From assembly GCA_022821065.1 (NCBI GenBank), contig JAJEEK010000063.1:1-64000 (forward strand): 64,000 nt of DNA, given 5' to 3'. Of this stretch, positions 7,984-17,107 are shown piece after piece. This stretch comes from Candidatus Poribacteria bacterium (GTDB taxonomy: Bacteria; Poribacteria; WGA-4E; WGA-3G). Positions within the stretch are counted from its first letter, which is position 1. The number at the start of each line of letters is the position of its first letter. Position numbers and translations under genes: made by a program. The notes beneath the pieces are model-generated. The model did no database searches, was not told the origin of the DNA, and was given only the letters and a program-made list of their open reading frames with translations.

Positions 7984-9243
7984 ATGGAAGATCAACAAGT
8001 CTTATCAAATGTCAATACCGCTTCTCAACCCTCAGCATTGAAAATCACTGATATGCGTATCGTTCGGACCCAAGTAGGGGGTCCCATCTTGAAACTCGAC
8101 ACCAACCAAGGTATCTACGGTCTCGGTGAAGTCCGAGATGGCGCAAGTCCAACGTACGCACTGATGCTCAAAAGCCGAATCTTAGGCGAAAATCCGTGTA
8201 ACGTTGATAAAATCTTTCGACAGATTAAACAGTTTGGCCACCATGCACGGCAAGGCGGCGGTGTCTGTGGCATCGAAATGGCTCTGATGGACCTGGCGGG
8301 TAAGGCTTATGGCGTTCCCTGCTATCAACTCGCCGGCGGCAAGTTCCGAGACAAAATCCGATGCTACAGCGATACACCATCCCTTAGAGACGCTACAGAA
8401 ATGGGAAACAAACTCCAAGAGCGCATCGACAGGGGGTTCACCTTCTTGAAGATGGATGTCGGTGTCGGACTGCTGCGAGGTATTCCCGGTACGCTCTCCG
8501 CACCACACGGAAATTTGGATACACGCGACCTGATGCACCCTTTCACTGGTATTCGCCTCACCGAAAAAGGGATCGCGATGCTCTGCGAATACGTAGAAAT
8601 CGTTCGGGACATTATCGGCTACGAGATACCGCTCGCAGTCGATCATTTCGGGCATATCGGCATTGAAGACTGTATCCGCCTGGCGAGAGCACTAGAAAAA
8701 TATAACCTCGCGTGGTTAGAGGATATGGTGCCGTGGCAGTATACTGACCAATATGTACGTCTCTCGAATTCATGCGCCACCCCCATCTGCACAGGCGAGG
8801 ACATCTACTGTAAAGAGGACTTTATGCCGCTGTTCGAGAGCCGAGGCATCGCCGTAGCACACCCGGATATCGCAACATCGGGCGGGATCTTAGAAACGAA
8901 GAAGATCGGCGATCTCGCAGAAGATCACGGCATCGCAATGGCACTCCACATGGCAGGCACGCCTATCTGCGCAATGGCGAGCGTCCACTGCGCCGCAGCA
9001 ACATCAAACTTTATGGTGTTAGAAAACCACTCTGTTGACAATCCGTGGTGGGATGAGATGGTAACAGGTTTACCGAACCCAATTATCCAAGACGGTTATA
9101 TCAATGTCCCAGAAACCCCCGGCTTAGGCATAGACCTTAACGAAGAGGTCATCCGCGAACATCTCCATCGGGACGAGACAACATACTTCGCCCCCACAAC
9201 AGAATGGGATTCCGAACGCTCACACGATAGACTGTGGAGTTAG
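7984..9243 (+). CDS. Mandelate racemase/muconate lactonizing enzyme family dehydratase
   Basis: A 419-residue enolase-superfamily enzyme that abstracts the alpha-proton of a carboxylate sugar acid in a Mg-dependent reaction. The N-terminal capping domain (20-145) is followed by the barrel. The expected catalytic KxK is KMD (Lys156, Asp158), as in the galactonate dehydratase branch. Metal ligands are Asp220, Glu246 (LED) and Glu272 (GED), with His322 (LHMAG) as the opposite base. This points to an acid-sugar dehydratase more than a racemase. The gene has its own leader after repeat A and ends at a terminator. The exact sugar acid is unknown. Confidence 0.88.
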   Translation: MEDQQVLSNVNTASQPSALKITDMRIVRTQVGGPILKLDTNQGIYGLGEVRDGASPTYALMLKSRILGENPCNVDKIFRQIKQFGHHARQGGGVCGIEMALMDLAGKAYGVPCYQLAGGKFRDKIRCYSDTPSLRDATEMGNKLQERIDRGFTFLKMDVGVGLLRGIPGTLSAPHGNLDTRDLMHPFTGIRLTEKGIAMLCEYVEIVRDIIGYEIPLAVDHFGHIGIEDCIRLARALEKYNLAWLEDMVPWQYTDQYVRLSNSCATPICTGEDIYCKEDFMPLFESRGIAVAHPDIATSGGILETKKIGDLAEDHGIAMALHMAGTPICAMASVHCAAATSNFMVLENHSVDNPWWDEMVTGLPNPIIQDGYINVPETPGLGIDLNEEVIREHLHRDETTYFAPTTEWDSERSHDRLWS

Positions 9244-9258
9244 AGGTTTTGTCTATAA

Positions 9259-9280
9259 GGGCGGATCTCTATATCCGCCC
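9259..9280 (+). terminator. Stem-loop after the dehydratase gene
   Basis: Arms GGGCGGAT and ATCCGCCC around a 6-base loop, 15 bases after the stop. No strong T-tract follows, so termination efficiency is uncertain. The convergent gene ends at 9353. Confidence 0.55.
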
Positions 9281-9352
9281 GATCTCAAACCAATTGCCGC
9301 GTTCAACAGATCATCGAAAACCCGAATGTTACAATAGTACTTAATATCCCAT

Positions 9353-10129
9353 CTACTGCATTTTCAGATTTACCCACATTGTCGTGAGTTTACCATCTGC
9401 TTCGACAGCAGCAAATTCTTCAACATGGAGCAGCAAATTCTCCATGAAAAGTTTTGCCATATCCTTCGTGTTGTCATCGTTACCTGCGATGTAATATTTA
9501 TCAGGTGCAATTGCCATCATTAGGAACTTACCTCTCCCGAATTTCGCCTCCATAATAACAGGTTGCCCCAAACTTTCCATCAGCACGTCAAAGCCTTTTT
9601 GAGAGGCGATGACTTCCCATACAGTGGGCCAGCCTTGATGTCCCCAGCCTTCAAACGTTTTTTGATCCATGCGGTTTGGTTCATTAAAGAGTTGATGATC
9701 CGCTTGCAGTATTTCAAAATCTGGACTATCACGGTCACTCCGAACACAACTCAATCCAGGCGGTAACCAATCCACATTCGCTTCGTTCTGATCCGCTTGG
9801 GTCGGTTCCCAGACGATACCGCCATTTTCGACAAAATCCTGAATCGCTTCTGCATTCTTGTCAAGATTTTGATGCAAGCCAGGATTGTTGGTCACCATGC
9901 TACCAATTAAAAAAATCTTGTTTTCTGCTTTGAAAGGTAGTTGTCCGCCTTCGAGTGCCTTTGTCAGATCATCGTATTCAACTTTAAATTCATCCAAGGT
10001 CTGACGTAACGCATCAACCTTTGTCCACTCGTCAGCAAAATCAACAACAGCAATTTTAGCGGCTTCTATAGCCGTTACACTGAAAATAAGATTCAAAACA
10101 CAGAGCCATGCAAACAAACGGGAATACAT
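9353..10129 (-). CDS. Secreted GATase1-like (ThuA/DUF4350-type) protein
   Basis: A 258-residue protein with a signal peptide (about 1-23). It begins with KIAVVDFADEW, and the central part has a glutamine amidotransferase/ThuA-like look: IFLIGSMVTNN, then an IQDFVENGGIVWEPT segment and, near the end, a GRGKFLMMAIAPDKYY strand. No catalytic Cys is in the expected elbow, so it is probably a binding protein or a noncatalytic relative. AAGGAG lies 8 bases before the ATG. It is the first gene after the HigBA-like locus in the same direction, separated by about 80 bases. Confidence 0.6.
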   Translation of the reverse strand: MYSRLFAWLCVLNLIFSVTAIEAAKIAVVDFADEWTKVDALRQTLDEFKVEYDDLTKALEGGQLPFKAENKIFLIGSMVTNNPGLHQNLDKNAEAIQDFVENGGIVWEPTQADQNEANVDWLPPGLSCVRSDRDSPDFEILQADHQLFNEPNRMDQKTFEGWGHQGWPTVWEVIASQKGFDVLMESLGQPVIMEAKFGRGKFLMMAIAPDKYYIAGNDDNTKDMAKLFMENLLLHVEEFAAVEADGKLTTMWVNLKMQ

Positions 10130-10207
10130 AAGTTAATCTCCTTACGCGTAACACGTGTTTTCATCAGGACCAAACACAGTAGGATACAAGGTTTCTCCTA
10201 CAACGCT

Positions 10208-11140
10208 TTATTCGGTGTCATTGAATTCCTGGAGACGTTGTTTGATATTAACTTTGATATTGTCATGTCCTTGCTGTTTAGCCAATTTTAACGCGGTTCG
10301 TAAATCGTGTTCCGCCGCTTTCGGTTGGTTAAGGGTAGACTTTGTTAGACCGCGGTTGTAGTAAGCTTCTACCAATTCTGGTTTGAGGCAAATCGCTTCA
10401 TCAAAATCGGCGATGGCAGCCGCATATTCAGCAATGAATGTTTTCGCCGTTCCGCGATTGTAATAGGCTTCAGCGAAATCCGGTTTCAAGCGGAGCACCA
10501 TGTCGTAGGCAGAAACGGCTTCTCGTATCCAACCCCCCTCTGAAAGAATATTACCGATAGAGAAAAAGGCATGAATTGTCACCTCTGTTTCAGTCCATTC
10601 TAAGATAGCAGCCGGAGGATGTTCTTTCTCTAGTTCCTTCATCTCTTCTGGGGTAAGGTCTCTTATCTCCAAGATATCCCATTCGTCGTCCCATTCGACC
10701 GATGCTTCTGCTGCCTCTTCTGCTTCCCCCACCGACTCTGTAGGGATATCCGATAACTTTGGAACGTTTTCTTTCTCATATCTTTCAACAAGAAACCCAA
10801 CGAGCATCATCAGGGAGGTAGCAGGGTGGTGTACATTTTCACCAACTGTGTCAACTAATTCTTCAAGTAAGGGTGAAAGGTGACGGTAGTCGCTTCTTGA
10901 TATTGTATTGAAACTGAGGGCTTCGTCCCGATTCCCGATATCGATTAATAATTCCAGGACACCGGCGAGCCAACGATAGTCACTTTCTGAATAAGGAGCA
11001 GCCTTCACAGTTTGCTGAAGTAGAGTCTGTTGTGTTACAAAAGGATCTTGCTTTTGGGGTGCAGGCATATCGGGCTCCACCGGAACGAAAGGTGCTAATA
11101 GAGATAATACGTTTTGGGTAGTTTGTATATCGGTTAACAT
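10208..11140 (-). CDS. HigA-like antitoxin segment fused to TPR repeats
   Basis: A 310-residue soluble protein. Residues 79-127 (SRSDYRHLSPLLEELVD, then ending LVERYEKENVP) match the N-terminal region of HigA-type antitoxins, which pattern as SDY..L..LEEL and LVE.YE.EHYP. Residues 50-70 repeat the first half of that motif. Where HigA has its helix-turn-helix, this protein has an acidic linker (about 130-180) and three TPRs (about 187-288). The gene starts 6 bases after a HigB-like frame, the toxin-first order of HigBA, with the ribosome site overlapping the toxin stop. The antitoxin role is inferred; the TPR part is certain. Confidence 0.7.
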   Translation of the reverse strand: MLTDIQTTQNVLSLLAPFVPVEPDMPAPQKQDPFVTQQTLLQQTVKAAPYSESDYRWLAGVLELLIDIGNRDEALSFNTISRSDYRHLSPLLEELVDTVGENVHHPATSLMMLVGFLVERYEKENVPKLSDIPTESVGEAEEAAEASVEWDDEWDILEIRDLTPEEMKELEKEHPPAAILEWTETEVTIHAFFSIGNILSEGGWIREAVSAYDMVLRLKPDFAEAYYNRGTAKTFIAEYAAAIADFDEAICLKPELVEAYYNRGLTKSTLNQPKAAEHDLRTALKLAKQQGHDNIKVNIKQRLQEFNDTE

Positions 11141-11146
11141 TATTTC

Positions 11147-11485
11147 CTATCTCCGTTTGTTCCAAGCATCATATTCCGCGTGTGTAAATACTTTGCGAAT
11201 AGTGGCATGCTGAAATCGATACTGTATGGATACCAGAAGACGAGCTTTGTTGCCACCAATGTTGAAAGCCGTCCAAGTTCTTTTGACAGTAACGTACGAA
11301 CCTGTCGGCAGCCTTTCTCGCACGTTCACTTGGATTAGATCCGCGTGCAGGAATTTTTCGCGCAACTCAACGATTGAACCAAAACTTTCTTGCTCCATCA
11401 ATGCACACTATCTGTTCAGTGCTGATCGAGTATTCGGATGTCTCTGGGCAAATTCGGTCAGTTTTTCTTTATTTCTGATATGCAT
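11147..11485 (-). pseudogene. HigB-family toxin, interrupted by an in-frame TAG
   Basis: The C-terminal 84 codons (from TTG/ATG at 11396-11401) read FNIGGNKARLLV and THAEYDAW, which are hallmarks of the HigB mRNA-interferase family (PF09907 type). In the same frame upstream, from an ATG at 11483-11485, lies the missing N-terminus, with LTEFAQRHPNTRSALNR before the stop. The only break is a TAG at 11408-11410 (codon 26), where HigB proteins usually have Trp (TGG). The full frame would be 112 residues. No good ribosome site precedes the ATG. Either the toxin is inactivated by one point mutation, or a shortened form restarts at 11398. The adjacent gene is a HigA-like protein. Confidence 0.7.
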
Positions 11486-11616
11486 TGATTATGTGTGATC
11501 GGCACGGTGGTGTGCTGTTATTACCCAAGAACACTTCATTTTCACTTGAGAGTAAAGGAGTTTTCATCGCAGCGACATCTATTATATCACGCCAATATTG
11601 AAATGGCAATGTCGAT

Positions 11617-13164
11617 TTACTGCCCGAAAGCATTTGCCACAGCAACCAAATCCAAAATATTCACGACACCATCACCGTTCACATCCGGTTCATCGAACGT
11701 TCCATTGATACCCCACGCGGTGCGCGGAATTTTGCGCCGATTCGTGTTGACGATTATCAGAAAATCATCGCCAACAGCTGCTCGGATACGCTGAAGAATA
11801 GTGTCTCTTGCAAGTTGTTCATCTGCATTTCCCCGATAGCCATCAACCTTTTGACTACTGCCAAGGACCAGATTATCTTCATCCCACCAATCTAAGAAAA
11901 TACCATCATATAATCCACACTCGGCTATTGTGAGTACTTGTTGAACCATTATATCTTGCTGCTCTGGATGGGTGAAATCAAGGAGAAACTCTTCTAAACC
12001 TGGAAATGGTGCTACGCGATTGCCTGTCTCGTCTCTGACCCAAGAAAAGTTGTCGTCATAGACAGCTTTATAAAAAGGCGAGTCAGGATCTGTACCAAAC
12101 ATGGGAAGCTGAAGAATAAAAATCATATTTGGGTTCATTTCCAACAACGCATCACGGCGCCTTCTTGCTCCGTTAAGATTACCGGCCAATTGAATACCGT
12201 CGTTTGTTCTTTGGAAATGTAAACCAAACTCTGGACTCCAATACAGATCGTGCTGCGCTAATCGGGCTTCATAGGATAATGAGGGTCTGTTTAATATATC
12301 CTCCCATGCCTGGACAATAGAAGGATAACTTCGATTTTGGATTCGTTCTTGAAATGGATGGCCTGGGAATACACAAAATTCGTCATGTTCAAAATGGATC
12401 AAAGAGAGTGTATCAAGTGGCGTAGCGTCTGTAATCCGGTTGTTCTGAATCCGTAATTCTTTGAGGGTTGTTAGGTTTTCAAGTGGACTGACATCCACAA
12501 TTCGATTACCTGTCAGCCACAACTCAGTGAGGCTTGTTAAATTTGCCAGAGGTGTAATGTCCTGAATTTGATTGTAATGAAGACGAAGAATCTCCAGATT
12601 TATCAAATCAGCAAGTGAACTGATGTCTGCAATGCGATTATCGGCCAGCCCTAATTCGGTGAGCATCATCAGATTTGATAGTGGTGCAATGTCTTCGATC
12701 AGGTTACTATCAAGGCGAAGAATCTCTAATTCCTTCAAGTTTGCAAGCGGATGGACGTTGGTAATCTGGCATACTCCGAAGTCAAGTGTTTTTAAGTTCA
12801 CTAAATTTGCCAGAGGAGAAATATCTGATAGTGGATTATAGAAAAGCCATAAGGCTTCTAAATGGATTAACCCCGCTAACGGAGAAATATCTCGGATATC
12901 GTTTAAGCCAAGCTTGAGCCATGTTACGTTCGTGGCGCATTCTAATCCTGTCAAATCTGTTATCTGACTGTTAGCGGCATCCAGTCCCGTCAATTGGTTC
13001 ATTAGCAGTTGCGTCAGCGGTATTTCATCCGGTAATTCAAGAACCTCCCGAATTGCCTGCCGCAAATTAGGATCCGGCATCCATTCCTCTTGTGCCGATG
13101 CAACACTACACGCAATGCCAAAGCCAACGAAAACACATAACCACCATTTACAAAACTGTTTCAT
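11617..13164 (-). CDS. Secreted LRR protein with glycosidase-like domain and dockerin-like tail
   Basis: A protein of 515 residues from the ATG at 13164 (521 from an upstream GTG). A signal peptide is followed by about nine internalin-type leucine-rich repeats (about 45-265, LxxLxxLxLxxNxIxDIxPL). Next comes a barrel-like region (about 300-490) with FLDWWDED, resembling putative glycoside hydrolases of Poribacteria-type genomes. The end, DVNGDGVVNILDLVAVANAF, is half of a type I dockerin calcium-binding repeat and is often used as a surface-protein tail in this group. The hydrolase part appears to stop early, just after WGINGTF. It follows the lyase gene by about 20 bases and is probably in its operon. 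Confidence 0.75.
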   Translation of the reverse strand: MKQFCKWWLCVFVGFGIACSVASAQEEWMPDPNLRQAIREVLELPDEIPLTQLLMNQLTGLDAANSQITDLTGLECATNVTWLKLGLNDIRDISPLAGLIHLEALWLFYNPLSDISPLANLVNLKTLDFGVCQITNVHPLANLKELEILRLDSNLIEDIAPLSNLMMLTELGLADNRIADISSLADLINLEILRLHYNQIQDITPLANLTSLTELWLTGNRIVDVSPLENLTTLKELRIQNNRITDATPLDTLSLIHFEHDEFCVFPGHPFQERIQNRSYPSIVQAWEDILNRPSLSYEARLAQHDLYWSPEFGLHFQRTNDGIQLAGNLNGARRRRDALLEMNPNMIFILQLPMFGTDPDSPFYKAVYDDNFSWVRDETGNRVAPFPGLEEFLLDFTHPEQQDIMVQQVLTIAECGLYDGIFLDWWDEDNLVLGSSQKVDGYRGNADEQLARDTILQRIRAAVGDDFLIIVNTNRRKIPRTAWGINGTFDEPDVNGDGVVNILDLVAVANAFGQ

Positions 13165-13183
13165 TTTTATATAATCCTGCACC

Positions 13184-14311
13184 TCATGGAATCACAGCAA
13201 CATAAACCTGCGAATGCCCAGAAACATCCGATGTATACACAACAGCCGTTTCGTCAGGACTGAAAGACGGATGCGGGTGTGTCCACTGCGGTCCATAGAC
13301 CGTATCCACCTTCATCTCCATCCAACTCAGCGATTTCTCCCGATCGCCTGCTTGTTGTGCCGCTGCCCAATCTTCAGCGAGGGCGTATCGGTCGGTTTCC
13401 CACTGACTTCCACTCGACGAACTCTGCGGATAGCAGATAGGTGTATGTTCACCGGTCCCTACATCCACCAACCGCAAACCGATGTCGGGATGGACAGTAT
13501 CACACAACACCTTTGTTCCATCACGGTTGCTGGCGATGTGCCACGCATTGAAATCGGCGATCGTCTGCATCTGTAAGGTATCCAAGGATATCCGACGCAG
13601 CGCGTAGGGCCAATGCGTCACAATCAAATCGTCCAATGCACCAAGGAAGGTTTCATGAACCAAAAACTCGTTGTTGTCGTGCTGATAGAGCGATCGGTTC
13701 TCTGTACCGTCCCGTTTAATCGTCCACATCCGAGGTGCCGGGTCGCCGGAATACGCAATGAGATCAGCGTGTTTTGGATGAAATTGGGGATGGATAATCG
13801 TCTGATCTGGAGACGTATAGATAACCGCACCGCCACTGCCCTCCGTAGCCGTCACGGTAATATGCGATTTGTCGTCGCGCTTCATCGCTGTTACGATAAA
13901 CTGTTCGTCCGCGCTGACGCTACACTCGCCGAGACTGCCGCCGGGGAATTCTGCTAACACGCGTTCCTCAAGAGAATCAAGGTAAATCGCCTTTATCGCG
14001 TCCGCTTGTGTGTAAAAGAGTTCAGACCCGTCTTTGGAAATCACACCGGAATAACCGTGTACATCGTCGGCATCTGTCAATTGGACAATATCGCCGTTGG
14101 GAAATTCCAGTTTGAAAAAATTCGGTTTTCCTGAACGGTAGGAGGTAAAGACGAGATGTTTCTGGTCAGGCGTGAACGAGGATGTAAGGAAATAGAGATT
14201 ATGGTTAATAGAAGTATCATTTGTGAGTTGATAGATATGCGCGCCCGTTTGGTCATCTTGAAATTCACGTAGTTCCGAAGGATGGACAGACGCTTTGGCG
14301 TAGTTCGTCAT
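13184..14311 (-). CDS. Oligogalacturonate lyase-like beta-propeller (PL22-type)
   Basis: A 375-residue cytoplasmic seven-bladed propeller with PD40/TolB-like blades. The segment PQWTHPHPSFSPD carries Gln342, His345 and His347, the spacing of the metal-binding Q-x-x-H-x-H of family PL22 oligogalacturonate lyases; His258 in AWH may be a further ligand. The family beta-eliminates unsaturated digalacturonate from pectin. AGGAG lies 6 bases before the ATG. It follows a HAD phosphatase gene by about 36 bases. No other pectin gene is nearby, so it may act on another uronate. Confidence 0.78.
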   Translation of the reverse strand: MTNYAKASVHPSELREFQDDQTGAHIYQLTNDTSINHNLYFLTSSFTPDQKHLVFTSYRSGKPNFFKLEFPNGDIVQLTDADDVHGYSGVISKDGSELFYTQADAIKAIYLDSLEERVLAEFPGGSLGECSVSADEQFIVTAMKRDDKSHITVTATEGSGGAVIYTSPDQTIIHPQFHPKHADLIAYSGDPAPRMWTIKRDGTENRSLYQHDNNEFLVHETFLGALDDLIVTHWPYALRRISLDTLQMQTIADFNAWHIASNRDGTKVLCDTVHPDIGLRLVDVGTGEHTPICYPQSSSSGSQWETDRYALAEDWAAAQQAGDREKSLSWMEMKVDTVYGPQWTHPHPSFSPDETAVVYTSDVSGHSQVYVAVIP

Positions 14312-14347
14312 ACTTTGCTCCTGGTGAATCTGTTTACGAGGTAAATT

Positions 14348-15181
14348 TTACGAATTGAACAGATAATTTAATAACTGCACACCTTCACGGAAATCAGGGA
14401 TGATAATATCCGCACCGGCACGAATAAGGCGTTCCCGTTTGTCAGCATTCATGTTGTACCTATTGGCTTCTACAGACGCAACACCGACAGCGATTGCACC
14501 CACCGTTTTCGCATTCTCGATCTCCACGTACCCATCGCCAATGATGAGCAATTCGCTGCCGCTCAACTGGAAATCTGTGATGATCTTCTGGATAACCATG
14601 GCTTTAGAAAACTTCTTGTATTCCCGCAACGCCCCGAAAATCCCGCCATCAAAGTACGCTGCAACGCCGAGGAGTGCCGCTTCGTTTTTAACGAATTCGA
14701 CATCCGTTCCGCTGGCGAGATAGCAGTGTATCCCCATTTCGCGCAGGCTTCGTAGAAATTCGAGCGACTTCGGCACACGAAGCGGCTCAGCAGATAGCGT
14801 CCCGGCAGCAAGTCCTGCGATCCGCTCTTCAACAACAGGCAGCAATCGGCGGTTATATTCATCTTTGTAGGCGAGCGGCTCTTGCGGTGTCCCGCCACGT
14901 TTCTCAATCTCCTCGCTGAGTTGAATCATCTGATAGATCGTCTGCTTGCCGGTCAATCTATCCACAAATTCCACCACGAGTGCTTCGAGTTCCGACTGCG
15001 TTTCGGTTGTCCCCGTTTCGGTTTGAAGCAGTTCAACCATCATCGGCACCATCACATTCTGCCACCCGTCTCGGATAAGCGAGATCGTACCGTCAAAATC
15101 GAAAACGACATGACGAATGTTTCCGGTTTGGACTTCACCATAAATCTCAATTGCGGTATTATCGAAAAAAATGTTTTGCAT
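14348..15181 (-). CDS. HAD-superfamily phosphatase
   Basis: A 277-residue HAD hydrolase of the phosphoglycolate phosphatase / beta-phosphoglucomutase type. Motif I is DFDGT (at 28-32) with Asp28 as nucleophile and Asp30 as acid; motif II is the ASGT segment; motif IV is IIGDGYVEI. The cap domain lies between motifs I and II. A sugar phosphate is the likely substrate. An AGGA site precedes the ATG, and the gene heads an apparent operon with the lyase-like and LRR genes. Confidence 0.85.
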   Translation of the reverse strand: MQNIFFDNTAIEIYGEVQTGNIRHVVFDFDGTISLIRDGWQNVMVPMMVELLQTETGTTETQSELEALVVEFVDRLTGKQTIYQMIQLSEEIEKRGGTPQEPLAYKDEYNRRLLPVVEERIAGLAAGTLSAEPLRVPKSLEFLRSLREMGIHCYLASGTDVEFVKNEAALLGVAAYFDGGIFGALREYKKFSKAMVIQKIITDFQLSGSELLIIGDGYVEIENAKTVGAIAVGVASVEANRYNMNADKRERLIRAGADIIIPDFREGVQLLNYLFNS

Positions 15182-15413
15182 AGTTATCCTGAAATTGGCT
15201 ATCGGCGTTCAGCCGTCGGGGAAAAAAATATCTGGTAATGACGTAGATTTTGTCTCCACACACTGACTGCCGACCACCGATAAACACTAAAAAGGCGTTG
15301 ATCCCTCTGTTTTTTTGTGATAGTATAATGGCATTGCGATAGTTAAGCAAGTCTTTTCAGTGTCGCTTGCAAACAGAAACTTGTTATAAAAAGAACACAG
15401 TAGGAACTATAAA

Positions 15414-16292
15414 TTGGTGAACGAAAAAGATATCCTAAAAAAAATCCAACGCATCGAAATATTCACCAACCGTCTCGTTAGCACCGTATTTGCTGGAGAA
15501 TACGAGAGCGTCTTCAAAGGACAAGGGATTACCTTCGATGAAGTACGTGAATATCAGGCAGGCGACGAAATCCGTACTATCGATTGGAATGTTACCGCTC
15601 GCACGGGGCAGGCATACATCAAAAAGTACGTAGAAGAACGCGAACTCGTGATGATGCTGGTTGTCGATATGAGTGCCTCAACGAGTTTCGGGAGTATCCC
15701 TGAGACAAAGGCAGAAATCGCTGCAGAAATCGCTGCACTTCTCGCCTTTTCTGCCATCAGAAATAACGATAAGGTGGGGCTTATCTGCTTTACGGATACG
15801 GTGGAGCATTTCGTCGCACCGCGCAAGGGCAGAAGGCACGTCCTGCGCGTCATCCGAGATATCCTTTACTTTCAACCGAAACAACAAGGAACAAATATCG
15901 AAACGGCGTTAGCATTTGTCGATCGTGTGCTTAAACCGCACAGCGTTGTATTTCTCATCTCCGATTTCAAAACGACTGGATACGAGAAGCAGCTACGCTT
16001 GAGTAGTAAGCAGCATTCACTCATCGCTATCAGCCTACAGGATAGGCGCGAGGCGGAACTGCCAGATGTCGGTCTGATTGAACTTGAAGATGCCGAAACT
16101 GGAGAGACAACGGTTATTGATACACGTTCCGAGGAAGGGCGGCAACTGTATAAAGAACTTAATCAACGCGTTGAGGCAGAACGGCGGCAGATTTTTCGAG
16201 CAAATCAGGTCGATGCTATCCATGTGCGGACAGACGAACCCTACGTGAAGCCGCTCATCCGATTTTTCCGTCAACGTGCCGCCAAAGGTTAA
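15414..16292 (+). CDS. DUF58 family protein
   Basis: A 292-residue soluble protein. The DUF58 core (about 35-115) has the signature EVREYQAGDEIRTIDWNVTA, followed by a von Willebrand A-like domain with DMSAS as the metal site (MIDAS). DUF58 proteins usually work with a MoxR AAA+ ATPase, but none is adjacent. The start is TTG (15414) or GTG (15417) behind an AGGA site. An ABC ATPase gene follows after 14 bases in the same direction, an unusual pairing. Confidence 0.87.
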   Translation: MVNEKDILKKIQRIEIFTNRLVSTVFAGEYESVFKGQGITFDEVREYQAGDEIRTIDWNVTARTGQAYIKKYVEERELVMMLVVDMSASTSFGSIPETKAEIAAEIAALLAFSAIRNNDKVGLICFTDTVEHFVAPRKGRRHVLRVIRDILYFQPKQQGTNIETALAFVDRVLKPHSVVFLISDFKTTGYEKQLRLSSKQHSLIAISLQDRREAELPDVGLIELEDAETGETTVIDTRSEEGRQLYKELNQRVEAERRQIFRANQVDAIHVRTDEPYVKPLIRFFRQRAAKG

Positions 16293-16306
16293 TATCCTTA
16301 GAGACT

Positions 16307-17071
16307 ATGCGCACATTAGAGATCCGAAATTTAACGCAAACCTTTGGGCAGAAGGACACCGAACTACAGGTGCTGGACAACTTAAACTTCTCCGTTGATG
16401 CGGGGCAGTTTGTCGCTTTGTTGGGGCCGTCTGGTTGCGGCAAGAGCACGCTTTTTAATATTATTTCCGGACTACTCACGCCGGATACTGGGGAGATTTA
16501 CTTTAACGGCGAACGCGTCTCCGGTAACACCGGTGATTTCGCCTATATGCAACAGAAGGACCTACTACTACCGTGGCGAACAGTTCTCAAAAACGTCCTC
16601 ATTGGCCCAGAAATCCACGATGAAACGCCTGAGACAGCGAAGACAGAGGCGCGACAACGTCTGGCACAACTCGGTCTCGGTGGATTTGAAAACAATTATC
16701 CGATGCAGCTATCTGGCGGGATGCGTCAGCGCGTCGCACTCGCCCGGACGCTCCTGTTTCGGAAGGAAATCCTGCTTTTAGATGAACCCTTCGGTGCACT
16801 TGATGCGATGACACGCACCGTCATGCAGTCTATCCTACTCGACATTTGGTCGAAAGACAAGCAGACCGTCCTCCTCATCACACACGACATTGAAGAAGCA
16901 CTCCTGCTCGCAGACAAGATTTATCTACTAACAGCCCGACCTGCAACACTCAAAGCGGAGATACCCGTCCCTTTACCACGCCCACGAGACATCACAGACC
17001 CCGCACTCCTCCACTTGAAAAAGGAACTGTTAGCGTTACTACAAGTCGAAATGTCAACCGCTTTCGATTAA
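16307..17071 (+). CDS. ABC transporter ATP-binding protein (nitrate/sulfonate/taurine type)
   Basis: A 254-residue ATPase with Walker A GPSGCGKST (40-48), Q-loop MQQKD, signature LSGGMRQ (135-141), Walker B LLLDE (156-160) and switch His in THDIEE. The sequence is of the TauB/SsuB/NrtD group that powers import of small organic or inorganic anions. No permease or binding-protein gene is adjacent, since the next gene is on the other strand. It is either an orphan served by permeases elsewhere or has a nontransport role with DUF58. Confidence 0.9.
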   Translation: MRTLEIRNLTQTFGQKDTELQVLDNLNFSVDAGQFVALLGPSGCGKSTLFNIISGLLTPDTGEIYFNGERVSGNTGDFAYMQQKDLLLPWRTVLKNVLIGPEIHDETPETAKTEARQRLAQLGLGGFENNYPMQLSGGMRQRVALARTLLFRKEILLLDEPFGALDAMTRTVMQSILLDIWSKDKQTVLLITHDIEEALLLADKIYLLTARPATLKAEIPVPLPRPRDITDPALLHLKKELLALLQVEMSTAFD

Positions 17072-17107
17072 GACGGTCTTCGTGGAATAGGTTTGTACCC
17101 GCGAATG

